From the NCBI RefSeq assembly GCF_009866965.1, contig NZ_SPKJ01000014.1, forward strand, positions 1 to 61,450: DNA of 61,450 nt, in the 5' to 3' direction. Below are positions 24,566 to 31,717 of the stretch, in pieces; the stretch's first letter is position 1; each line of letters opens with the position of its first letter. The notes below the pieces were generated by a model, which made no database searches, was not told the DNA's origin, and was given only the letters and a program-made list of their open reading frames with translations. The stretch comes from Propylenella binzhouense (lineage in GTDB: Bacteria; Pseudomonadota; Alphaproteobacteria; Rhizobiales; Afifellaceae). The position numbers and the translations under genes are program-made.

Positions 24566-24581
24566 TTGACTGGCTGGTCAA
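24566..24581. promoter_or_regulatory. RutR-like operator
   Basis: TTGACTGGCTGGTCAA is a 16-bp near-palindrome matching the E. coli RutR consensus TTGACCAnnTGGTCAA at 12 of 14 defined positions. It lies in the 212-bp gap between the divergent transaminase operon and rutR-like gene, where one dimer could repress both. Pyrimidine-responsive repression is inferred from the family. Confidence 0.8.
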
Positions 24582-24725
24582 AATGCAGGCTAGGTTCGGC
24601 CCCGAAGCCGGTCAAGGCCAAAATCAAGCAGCGCGGGGGGCCGGAATGCCGATCGGAGAAGAAGGCCGGCGCGACTCGGGCCGGCCCGGCGGCGGACGCC
24701 GGAACGAGGCCCGGAAGGCGGTCGG

Positions 24726-25364
24726 ATGAGCATCGCCGAAGCGGCATCGGCCAAGCGCTCGCGGATCCAGCAGAAGAACCGCGGGGCGATCCTGGAGGCC
24801 GCGCTCGAAGTGTTCTCCGTGCACGGCTTCCGCGGCTCCACGATCGACCAGATCGCGGAGCGCGCCGGCATGTCGAAGCCGAACCTGCTCTATTATTTTC
24901 CGAGCAAGGAGGCGATCTACGTCTCCGTCCTGGAGCGGACGCTCGCCGAATGGCTGGCGCCGCTCGAGGCGCTCGATCCCGCCGGCGATCCGCTCGAGGA
25001 GATCGGGCGCTATGTCGCGGCCAAGCTGCGCATGGCGCACCGGAAGCCGGAAGCCTCGCGCCTCTTCGCGAACGAGATCCTGAGCGGGGCACCCGCGATC
25101 GCCGGCTTCCTGACCGGGCCGCTCAAGTCGCTCGTCGACGAGAAGGCCGCGGTCCTGCGCGGCTGGATGGACGCCGGCGCGCTCACCCCGATTGACCCGC
25201 ACCATCTGATCTTCATGATCTGGGCGGTGACGCAACATTACGCCGACTTCGACATTCAAGTGAGGGCCGTGCTCGGCCATCCGGCCGGGGACGACCGCCG
25301 TTTCGCCGATGCGGGACGGACGGTCGCCGCGGTGCTCTTCGAAGGGCTGCGCCCGCGCCCGTGA
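24726..25364 (+). CDS. rutR: RutR-like TetR-family regulator
   Basis: 212 residues. The N-terminal helix-turn-helix includes TIDQIAERAGMSKPNLLYYFPSKEAIY, close to RutR (NLLYYFPSKE). The C-terminal ligand domain has LFANEILSGAP, FMIWAVTQHYADFD and VAAVLFEGL, also RutR-like. RutR releases DNA on binding uracil or thymine. The gene is divergent from the transaminase-amidohydrolase-hydA operon with a matching operator between them, which strongly supports control of pyrimidine degradation. The ATG at 24726 is the only good start. Confidence 0.92.
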   Translation: MSIAEAASAKRSRIQQKNRGAILEAALEVFSVHGFRGSTIDQIAERAGMSKPNLLYYFPSKEAIYVSVLERTLAEWLAPLEALDPAGDPLEEIGRYVAAKLRMAHRKPEASRLFANEILSGAPAIAGFLTGPLKSLVDEKAAVLRGWMDAGALTPIDPHHLIFMIWAVTQHYADFDIQVRAVLGHPAGDDRRFADAGRTVAAVLFEGLRPRP

Positions 25365-25425
25365 CGGCCGGCGCCGAGCCCCGACTCCACCAGCGGCCGC
25401 GGCCGCCCAGCCAACGGAACTGCGC

Positions 25426-26238
25426 ATGATCTCGGCTCGCAAGGCACTGACGACCACCGCCCTTCTCGCCGGCATTCTCGCCGGGCCGGCGGAAGCCGCC
25501 CAATGCGGCAACGACGCGAGCGGATTTCCGGCCTGGCTGCAGGCCTTCAAGGGCGAGGCGCGCGCGGCCGGGCTGTCGCGCTCGCTCTCCGCGCTCGACG
25601 GGCTCAGCTACGATGCCGGCGTGATCAGGCTCGACCGCTCGCAGAAGCCGTTCAAGATGAGCTACGAGGCCTTCGTGAAGCAGCGCCTCTCGTCGGGCAG
25701 GGTGTCGAACGGCAAGAAGAAGATGGCGCAGTACGCCGCCCTCCTCCGCCAGCTCGAGCAGCGCTACGGGGTACCGGGCTCCGTCATCATCGCGATCTGG
25801 GGCATGGAGACGGATTACGGCGCGGTCCGCGGCAGCAAGCACGCGATCCGCTCGCTCGCCACCCTCGCCTACGATTGCAGGCGCTCCGGCTTCTTCACCA
25901 ACGAGCTGCTGGCGGCGCTCACCATCGTGGAGCGCGGGCGGATGACGCCGCAGGAGATGGTCGGAGGCTGGGCGGGCGAGATCGGGCAGACCCAGTTCCT
26001 CGCCTCGAAATATTTGCAGTTCGCCGTCGACGGAAACGGCGACGGCCGCGCCGACGTGGTCGGCACGCCGGCCGACGTGCTCGCCTCCACCGCCAATTAC
26101 CTGAGCGCGCACGGCTGGCAGCGCGGCGCCGGCTACCAGCCCGGCGAGCCGAACTTCGCCGTCATCGCCGAGTGGAACAGCTCGTCGAACTACCAGCGCA
26201 CCATCGCGCGCTTCGCCGAGATCCTCGAGGGCGGCTGA
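25426..26238 (+). CDS. Lytic murein transglycosylase (SLT_2/MltB type), exported
   Basis: 270 residues. Signal peptide about 1-24 (cut near AEA-AQCG). The SLT_2 domain has the catalytic Glu in WGMETDYGA and the later motifs GWAGEIGQTQFLASKYLQ and DVLASTANYL. It cleaves peptidoglycan with 1,6-anhydro products. It is shorter than the roughly 400-residue MltB proteins and has no peptidoglycan-binding domain at the C-terminus. It follows the regulator by 61 bp on the same strand but has no functional link to pyrimidines; convergent with preA. Confidence 0.9.
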   Translation: MISARKALTTTALLAGILAGPAEAAQCGNDASGFPAWLQAFKGEARAAGLSRSLSALDGLSYDAGVIRLDRSQKPFKMSYEAFVKQRLSSGRVSNGKKKMAQYAALLRQLEQRYGVPGSVIIAIWGMETDYGAVRGSKHAIRSLATLAYDCRRSGFFTNELLAALTIVERGRMTPQEMVGGWAGEIGQTQFLASKYLQFAVDGNGDGRADVVGTPADVLASTANYLSAHGWQRGAGYQPGEPNFAVIAEWNSSSNYQRTIARFAEILEGG

Positions 26239-26244
26239 GCCGCC

Positions 26245-27555
26245 CTATTCCGCCGCCACCCGCGCCATCGGGTTGTTCGGATGGGTCGTCCAGTTGGCGT
26301 AGGCCGCCTCGACGGGAAGGCCGGTGCGGGGGTCGGTCGCTCCGGGCGGCAGCGCCTCCATGGTGATGCAGTTCTCGACCGGGCAGACCGAGACGCAGAG
26401 ATTGCAGCCGACGCACTCGGAATCGATCACCTCGAACTTCCGCACGCCCGCCACCGTCCGGGTGATCGCCTGGTGCGAGGTGTCCTCGCAGACGACGTGG
26501 CAGCGCCCGCACTTGATGCAGAGTTCCTGGTCGATCCGCGCCTTCGTGACATAGTTCAGGTTGAGATACTGCCAGTCCGTGACATTCGGGACGGCGAGGC
26601 CGACGAAATCGGAAACGCTTGTGTAGCCCTTCTCGTCCATCCATTGCGACAGGCCGGCGATCATCTCCTGCACGATCCGGAAGCCGTAGGTCATCGCGGC
26701 CGTGCAGACCTGGACGGTGCCGGCGCCGAGCGCCATGAACTCGGCCGCATCGCGCCAGGTGGTGATGCCGCCGATTGCCGAGAGCGGCATGCCGTTCGTC
26801 GCCGGATCGCGCGCGATCTCGGCCACCATGTTGAGCGCGATCGGCTTCACGGCCGGGCCGCAATAGCCGCCATGGCTCGCCTTGCCGTCGATCGTGGGCA
26901 CCGGCGCCATCCGGTCGAGGTCGACGCCCATCAGCGACGAGACCGTGTTGATGAGCGAGACGGCGTCCGCCCCGCCCTTCGCAGCCGCGCGCGCGGGATA
27001 GCGGATATCGGTGATGTTCGGCGTCAGCTTCACGATCACGGGCATGCGGGTGTGCGCCTTGCACCAGCGCGCCACCATCTCGATGTATTCCGGCACCTGG
27101 CCGACGGCGGAGCCCATGCCGCGCTCCGACATGCCGTGCGGGCAGCCGAAATTGAGCTCCACGCCGTCCGCGCCCGTCTCCTCGACGCGGGCGAGTATGT
27201 CGGCCCAGTTGCGCTCCTCGCAGGGCACCATCAGCGAGACGACGAGGGCGCGGTCGGGCCAGGCGCGCTTCACCTCCTTGATCTCGCGGAGGTTCACCTC
27301 GAGCGGCCGGTCGGTGATGAGCTCGATGTTGTTGAAGCCGAGCAGCCGGCGGTCCGGCCCGTGCACGGCGCCGTAGCGCGGGCCGTTCACGTTCACGATC
27401 GGCGGGTCCTCGCCGAGCGTCTTCCAGACGACGCCGCCCCAGCCCGCCTGGAAGGCGCGCACGACGTTGTAGGCCTTGTCCGTCGGCGGCGCGGAGGCGA
27501 GCCAGAACGGATTCGGCGACTTGATGCCGAGGAATTCGGTTGCGAGGTTCGCCAT
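26245..27555 (-). CDS. preA: NAD-dependent dihydropyrimidine dehydrogenase, catalytic subunit PreA
   Basis: 436 residues, the usual PreA length. The N-terminal dihydroorotate-dehydrogenase-like barrel binds FMN (NFGCPHGMSERGMGSAVGQ, VKLTPN, AIGGITTWRDAAEFMALGA). The C-terminal ferredoxin domain has two 4Fe-4S motifs: CIKCGRCHVVC and CVGCNLCVSVCPVENC. With PreT it reduces uracil and thymine to the dihydropyrimidines. It is the last gene of the preT-methyltransferase-preA operon, 10 bp after the methyltransferase gene. Confidence 0.96.
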   Translation of the reverse strand: MANLATEFLGIKSPNPFWLASAPPTDKAYNVVRAFQAGWGGVVWKTLGEDPPIVNVNGPRYGAVHGPDRRLLGFNNIELITDRPLEVNLREIKEVKRAWPDRALVVSLMVPCEERNWADILARVEETGADGVELNFGCPHGMSERGMGSAVGQVPEYIEMVARWCKAHTRMPVIVKLTPNITDIRYPARAAAKGGADAVSLINTVSSLMGVDLDRMAPVPTIDGKASHGGYCGPAVKPIALNMVAEIARDPATNGMPLSAIGGITTWRDAAEFMALGAGTVQVCTAAMTYGFRIVQEMIAGLSQWMDEKGYTSVSDFVGLAVPNVTDWQYLNLNYVTKARIDQELCIKCGRCHVVCEDTSHQAITRTVAGVRKFEVIDSECVGCNLCVSVCPVENCITMEALPPGATDPRTGLPVEAAYANWTTHPNNPMARVAAE

Positions 27556-27565
27556 GTGGGCCCCT

Positions 27566-28405
27566 TCAGGCTGACGCGGACCGGAAGATCATCTGGACGG
27601 GCGCGATGGTGCCGGCGCCGATCGCGGCGACCATGTTCGCCGTCTTCTGCGCCACGTTCGGCCCCATCAGGACGTGGAGGCCGAGCGGCGAGGCGGCGGC
27701 ATCCGCCGCCTGCGCCCGGATGCGGGCGAAGAAATCGAGCGCGATCGCGCCGCGGTTCTCCTCGCGCAGCAGCGCGAAGCCTGCCGCCTCCGCGCAGCCG
27801 CGATAGACCTCCGGCGGCTCGAGCGCCGAGAGATCGGCCGTTTCCGCCCACGGCACCGGAAAGGCGAGTTCGCCCGCGCCGGTGCGCATGACGTCGTAGA
27901 CCGCGAAGGTGCCGCCGGGCCTGAGCACCCGATGCGCCTCGCGGAAGAGCGCCGCCTTGTCGCGAATGTTCATGCCGACATGGAGGAGGAGCGCGAGATC
28001 GAAGCCCGCATCGGGGAGCGGCAGATCGGTGGCGCTCCCCACCTCGAAGCGCACGCGCTCCGCGACGCCGGACATCTCGCTCAGCGCCCGCGCCGTCTCC
28101 ACGAATTGCGGCGTGAGATCGACGCCCGTGACATGGCAGCCGCAGCGCAGCGCCACCGCGCGCGCCGGCCCGCCGATGCCGGACCCGATGTCGAGCACCT
28201 CGGTCCCGGGGCCGATCTCCAGATGCTCGAGGAGGTCGGCCGTCGCCTGCGCGCCGCCGATATGGAACTCGTCGACCGGCTTCAGGACCTCGGGCGGGAC
28301 GCGCGCCCCGGCGGCATAGCCCATCTCCGCCAGCGCCGCCCGGATCCGGTTGAGCACGTCATAGGCCGAATAATGGCGCGAGACGCCCGATTCCAGATCG
28401 CTCAC
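27566..28405 (-). CDS. Class I SAM-dependent methyltransferase inside the pre operon
   Basis: 279 residues from a GTG that overlaps the preT stop by 4 bp (GTGA), so it is translationally coupled. The Rossmann SAM site is VLDIGSGIGGPARAVA (motif I), VTGVDLT (acidic loop), LALLLHVGMNI and LRPGGTFAVYDVM. The resemblance is to UbiE/MenG-like and sarcosine/dimethylglycine methyltransferases. The N-terminal SRHYSAYDVLNRIRAAL fits that group. A methyltransferase between the two subunits of dihydropyrimidine dehydrogenase is not part of the textbook pathway, so its substrate is unknown. Confidence 0.88.
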   Translation of the reverse strand: MSDLESGVSRHYSAYDVLNRIRAALAEMGYAAGARVPPEVLKPVDEFHIGGAQATADLLEHLEIGPGTEVLDIGSGIGGPARAVALRCGCHVTGVDLTPQFVETARALSEMSGVAERVRFEVGSATDLPLPDAGFDLALLLHVGMNIRDKAALFREAHRVLRPGGTFAVYDVMRTGAGELAFPVPWAETADLSALEPPEVYRGCAEAAGFALLREENRGAIALDFFARIRAQAADAAASPLGLHVLMGPNVAQKTANMVAAIGAGTIAPVQMIFRSASA

Positions 28406-29769
28406 GGCGCGGCACCTCCCGTCAGGGACCGATGGATCGACTCGGCCGCCACCTTGCCGTCCTCGACGGCCGCCACCGTCAGGTCCTGGCCGCCGGCGAC
28501 GCAATCGCCGCCGGCCCAGATGCCGGGCGCGCTGGTGCGCCGCTCGGCATCCACGGCGATCCGCCCGCCCTCAAGCCGGATTCCGGCGGCGGCGCCGAGC
28601 GGCTCGGGGACGAAGGTCTGGCCGATCGCCTTGAACACCATGTCGACCGGGATGGTCACGACGGCGCCGGTCCCGACGAGCCGGCCGCCGGCAATTCGCG
28701 TCCGCTCCACCACGATCGCCTCGACCGCGCCGGACTGGCCGGCGATGATCTGGACCGGCTGCGCCCATTCCAGGATCGTCACGCCGCGCGTCTGCGCGAG
28801 CTCCTGCTCCCAGAGGCTCGCCTTCATGTCGGCGCGGCCGCGGCGATAGAGGATGGTGACCTCCTCGGCGCCGAGGAGCTTGGCCTGGACGGCGGCGTCG
28901 ATCGCCGTCATGCCGCCGCCGATCACGGCGACGCGCGGCGCGATCGGGACGGCCGAAGCGTCCTCGGCCTGGCGCAGCCGCGCGATCCATTCGACCGCGT
29001 CGGTGACCCCCGGCGCGGCCTCGCCCGGCGCGGCGAGCGCGTTCACGCCGGCAAGCCCCATGCCGAGGAACACGGCGTCGAAATCCTCGCCTAGCTCCGC
29101 CAGCGTGAAATCGCGCCCGAGCGCCATGCCGGGTTCGAGCGTGATGCCGCCGACGGAGAGGATGAAGTCGACCTCGCGCTGGGCGAAATCGTCGACGGTC
29201 TTGTAGGCGGCGATGCCGTATTCGTTGAGCCCGCCCGGGCGCGGACGGGCGTCGAACATCACCACCTCGTGGCCGCGGAGCGCGAGCCGGTGGGCGCAGG
29301 CAAGCCCGGCCGGGCCGGCGCCGACGACGGCGACCCGCCTGCCGGTCGGCGCGGCGCGCGCGAAGGGCTGCTCGCCAGCGAAGATCAGGTGGTCGGTCGC
29401 GTGGCGCTGGAGCATGCCGATCTTCACCGGCTTGCCCTCGGCCTCCATCCGCACGCAGGCTTCCTCGCAGAGCGTCTCGACCGGGCAGACCCGGCCGCAC
29501 ATGCCGCCGAGAATGTTCTCCGCGAAGATCGTCCGCGCCGCGCCCTTCGGATTGCCGGTCGCGATCTGGCGGATGAAGAGCGGGATGTCGATCGAGGTCG
29601 GGCAGGCCACCGTGCAGGGCGCGTCGTAGCAGAAATAGCAGCGGTCCGCCTCGACATGCGCCTCGTGCGCGCTCAGGGGAGGATGAAGCTCCCCGAATTC
29701 GATCCGACGGTCCTCGACCGGCCCGGAGGCCGGGCCGCCCCGGCCCGCTGACGATCTCTCGACGAGCAT
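28402..29769 (-). CDS. preT: NAD-dependent dihydropyrimidine dehydrogenase subunit PreT
   Basis: 455 residues. The N-terminal Fe-S domain (about 40-110) has CYFCYDAPCTVACPTSIDIP and GRVCPVETLCEEAC. Two nucleotide-binding folds follow: the FAD site VAVVGAGPAGLACAHRL and the NAD site VAVIGGGMTAIDAAVQAK. The end has GIWAGGDCV. It feeds electrons from NADH to PreA. It is first in the operon and shares a 230-bp divergent gap with a small membrane-protein gene; two CGGTCAA half-sites lie 80-106 bp upstream. Confidence 0.95.
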   Translation of the reverse strand: MLVERSSAGRGGPASGPVEDRRIEFGELHPPLSAHEAHVEADRCYFCYDAPCTVACPTSIDIPLFIRQIATGNPKGAARTIFAENILGGMCGRVCPVETLCEEACVRMEAEGKPVKIGMLQRHATDHLIFAGEQPFARAAPTGRRVAVVGAGPAGLACAHRLALRGHEVVMFDARPRPGGLNEYGIAAYKTVDDFAQREVDFILSVGGITLEPGMALGRDFTLAELGEDFDAVFLGMGLAGVNALAAPGEAAPGVTDAVEWIARLRQAEDASAVPIAPRVAVIGGGMTAIDAAVQAKLLGAEEVTILYRRGRADMKASLWEQELAQTRGVTILEWAQPVQIIAGQSGAVEAIVVERTRIAGGRLVGTGAVVTIPVDMVFKAIGQTFVPEPLGAAAGIRLEGGRIAVDAERRTSAPGIWAGGDCVAGGQDLTVAAVEDGKVAAESIHRSLTGGAAP

Positions 29770-29848
29770 CCGCTTCTCCCGCCCGCCTCGCCGCGTGCGC
29801 AGGATCGAGGCCGTTCCCCGGAGGGGAGGATGAGCGCGCCGGCGGCGC

Positions 29849-29875
29849 CGGTCAAATCTTTTATCGAGCGGTCAA
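29849..29875. promoter_or_regulatory. Paired CGGTCAA half-sites upstream of preT
   Basis: CGGTCAA occurs at 29849-29855 and 29869-29875, 20 bp apart and so on one helix face. Each differs from the RutR half-site TGGTCAA by one base; the second is followed on the complement by a degenerate second half. This could be how RutR reaches the preT operon, but the match is weaker than the site at 24566. Confidence 0.4.
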
Positions 29876-29950
29876 TTTTCGTGTCGCGAAGCGTCACGCG
29901 GCGTCGCCGTCGCGAAACAGGGGCGACACCCAATCTGACCCTTCCGCAAT

Positions 29951-29966
29951 CGGCCGGAAACGGCCG
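29951..29966 (+). other. Short hairpin with GAAA tetraloop
   Basis: CGGCCG (29951-29956), GAAA, CGGCCG (29961-29966): a 6-bp stem with a GNRA-type loop, 33 bp before the start of the miniprotein gene. It would be in its leader RNA. Function unknown; it may only be a GC-rich coincidence. Confidence 0.35.
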
Positions 29967-29999
29967 GCCTGTAGAACAAGCACGACAGGAGTTTCCGCC

Positions 30000-30098
30000 A
30001 TGCTTCGCTATTTCGCACTCCGCACCGCCGGCTTCCTCTCGCTGACCACGCTCTCGGTCCTCGTGCTGGCGCTGCCTTATATCGTCGAAGGTTTGTGA
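30000..30098 (+). CDS. 32-residue membrane miniprotein
   Basis: The frame begins MLRYFALRTAG and has a single hydrophobic helix (about 10-28) with a short acidic end (IVEGL). AGGAG lies eight bases before the ATG, a good ribosome-binding site. Too short for a domain assignment. It is divergent from preT and lies 131 bp upstream of the Trp-repeat metalloprotease gene on the same strand; whether the two are cotranscribed is not clear. Small single-helix proteins of this kind often regulate or stabilise membrane complexes. Confidence 0.6.
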   Translation: MLRYFALRTAGFLSLTTLSVLVLALPYIVEGL

Positions 30099-30229
30099 GG
30101 CCCGGCCGGCGCGCCGGCTAGCGGACCGTCCGCGATCCTCGCACCGCAGATCTTCAGACTATTGAAAGCTGCGTCTATGATGCTGCCGCTGCGGCGGAAG
30201 ATATCCGTCGGGACACGGCGGGTCGGCGG

Positions 30230-31714
30230 ATGGGATATGCAGCCTATGGCGTGAAGTGGGGAGACGATCCGGTCTTCGGAACCGCGGGCGGGACGGTCAC
30301 CTACAGCTTCGCCAGCGCGTGGAGCGGCACGAGCTACTACGATTTCGACGCGCAGCTCACCGCCGAATACCAAGCGGTCATCGCCGCCGCCTTCGCCGAA
30401 TGGGGCTATTACGGGGACATCGAGTTCGCGGCGGTCTCCGATTCCCTGACCGTCGACATCCGGATCGGCTGGGATGCCCTGGACGGCGTCGGCGGCACGC
30501 TGGCGGAGACGACCTTCTCCTACGACTTCACGGGCACGATCCTCTACGTCGAGATCGCCTTCGATTCGGCGGAACCCTGGGTGCCGACCAGCGAAGAGGT
30601 GAAGTTCGGCACGATCAGCTTCGAGGCCGTCGCCCTGCACGAGATCGGCCACGCGCTCGGCCTCGACCATTACTGGGCCGAGCCTTCGATCATGGATCCC
30701 TACTACAATGCGGTGGTCCTCGACCTGACGGCGAGCGACATCGAGGGCATCCAGGCGATCTACGGCGCGGAGCAGCACTGGGCCTGGGCCTATGGCTGGC
30801 ACCTCGGCTGGAACTACGGCTGGCACATCGACTGGGCCTATGGCGGCCATTACGAATACCATTACGGCTGGCACTGGAGCTGGGGCCACGGCTGGCACGA
30901 TGCCTGGGCCTATGGCTGGACCTATGGCTGGCAGCACGGCTGGTACACGGCCTGGTCCTACGGCTGGGACTTCAACTGGGCCTATGGCTGGTACGTCTAT
31001 CCGGCGCAGAGCTGGGCCTATGGCTGGGACTACGGCGGCCACTGGACCTGGGATCCCGGCAGCTGGAGCCTCGCGACCGGCTGGCATTCAAGCTGGACCT
31101 TCCACTGGTCGTGGGCCTGGGCCTATGGCTGGCACGGCGACTGGTCCTACGGCTGGTCCACCGACTGGGCCTATGGCTGGTACACCTACGGGTTTTACGG
31201 CTGGGACTTCGACTGGGCCTACGGCTGGTACCTTCCGGCTCCGGGCTCCTGGGCCTATGGCTGGCACGGCACGTGGAGCTACGGCTGGTCGACCGACTGG
31301 GCCTATGGCTGGCACACCTACTGGTTCTACGGCTGGGACTTCGACTGGGCCTACGGCTGGTATCTCTATCCCGCTCCGTCCTGGTCCTATGCCTGGGAAT
31401 ATGGCTGGTACTGGAGCTGGGGCGGCGGCGGCTGGGCCTGGACGATCGGCTGGACCTATGGCTGGCACCTCGACTGGACCTGGGCCTGGGGCTACGGCTG
31501 GAACGGCTGGTGGTCCTACGGCTGGTCGACGGACTGGTACTACGGCTGGCACCTCGGCTGGGCGCAGGGCTGGACGATCCAGCCGGCCTATGGCTGGTAC
31601 ATCGACTGGGACTACGGCTCCTACTGGACCTGGGCATGGGGCTGGTACGCGCAGTGGAGCGCGGGCTGGTACACGAGCTGGGAATATGGCTGGTACCAGT
31701 ACTGGACGCCGTGA
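30230..31714 (+). CDS. Matrixin-like zinc metalloprotease with a C-terminal Trp/Tyr/Gly tetrad-repeat domain
   Basis: 494 residues. Residues 1-180 are an M10/matrixin-type domain: the start resembles serralysins (YGVKWG...VTYSF), the zinc site is HEIGHALGLDH (His137, Glu138, His141, His147) and the Met-turn is SIMDP (Met155). Residues 184-494 are a low-complexity repeat with 77 Trp in 311 residues by hand count. Trp falls at nearly every fourth position, and the most regular unit is eight residues, W-[A/S]-Y-G-W-x-x-x. There is no RTX motif (GGxGxD), signal peptide or transmembrane helix. The ATG at 30230 has only a weak ribosome-binding site. The frame stays open back to 30122 without another ATG, so a non-standard upstream start is possible. 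I recognise no described family for the repeat domain. Binding of glycan, lipid or a surface is conjecture. Confidence 0.85.
   Translation: MGYAAYGVKWGDDPVFGTAGGTVTYSFASAWSGTSYYDFDAQLTAEYQAVIAAAFAEWGYYGDIEFAAVSDSLTVDIRIGWDALDGVGGTLAETTFSYDFTGTILYVEIAFDSAEPWVPTSEEVKFGTISFEAVALHEIGHALGLDHYWAEPSIMDPYYNAVVLDLTASDIEGIQAIYGAEQHWAWAYGWHLGWNYGWHIDWAYGGHYEYHYGWHWSWGHGWHDAWAYGWTYGWQHGWYTAWSYGWDFNWAYGWYVYPAQSWAYGWDYGGHWTWDPGSWSLATGWHSSWTFHWSWAWAYGWHGDWSYGWSTDWAYGWYTYGFYGWDFDWAYGWYLPAPGSWAYGWHGTWSYGWSTDWAYGWHTYWFYGWDFDWAYGWYLYPAPSWSYAWEYGWYWSWGGGGWAWTIGWTYGWHLDWTWAWGYGWNGWWSYGWSTDWYYGWHLGWAQGWTIQPAYGWYIDWDYGSYWTWAWGWYAQWSAGWYTSWEYGWYQYWTP
30779..31711 (+). repeat. Degenerate 12/24-bp coding repeat for the Trp-rich domain
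   Basis: At DNA level the array is built on GGCTGG and TGGGCC/TGGTCC cores every 12 bp, with the commonest long word GCCTATGGCTGG. Tyr codons alternate TAT and TAC, so the copies are partly diverged and under amino-acid selection. Phase shifts of the Trp tetrad occur near residues 275-285 and 398-404, marking junctions between blocks. Confidence 0.8.
31130..31393 (+). repeat. 132-bp tandem duplication within the Trp-repeat domain
   Basis: 31130-31261 (residues 301-344) and 31262-31393 (residues 345-388) encode nearly the same 44-residue block, each starting WHG(D/T)WSYGWSTDWAYGW and containing FYGWDFDWAYGWYL. A partial third copy precedes them around residues 239-266. It shows the domain grows by duplication of a larger module. 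Confidence 0.8.
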
Positions 31715-31717
31715 GGC

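Noticed and set aside
30779-31711. RTX (serralysin-type calcium) repeat domain
   Set aside because: No GGxGxD motif; the repeat is aromatic and has period four or eight, not nine.
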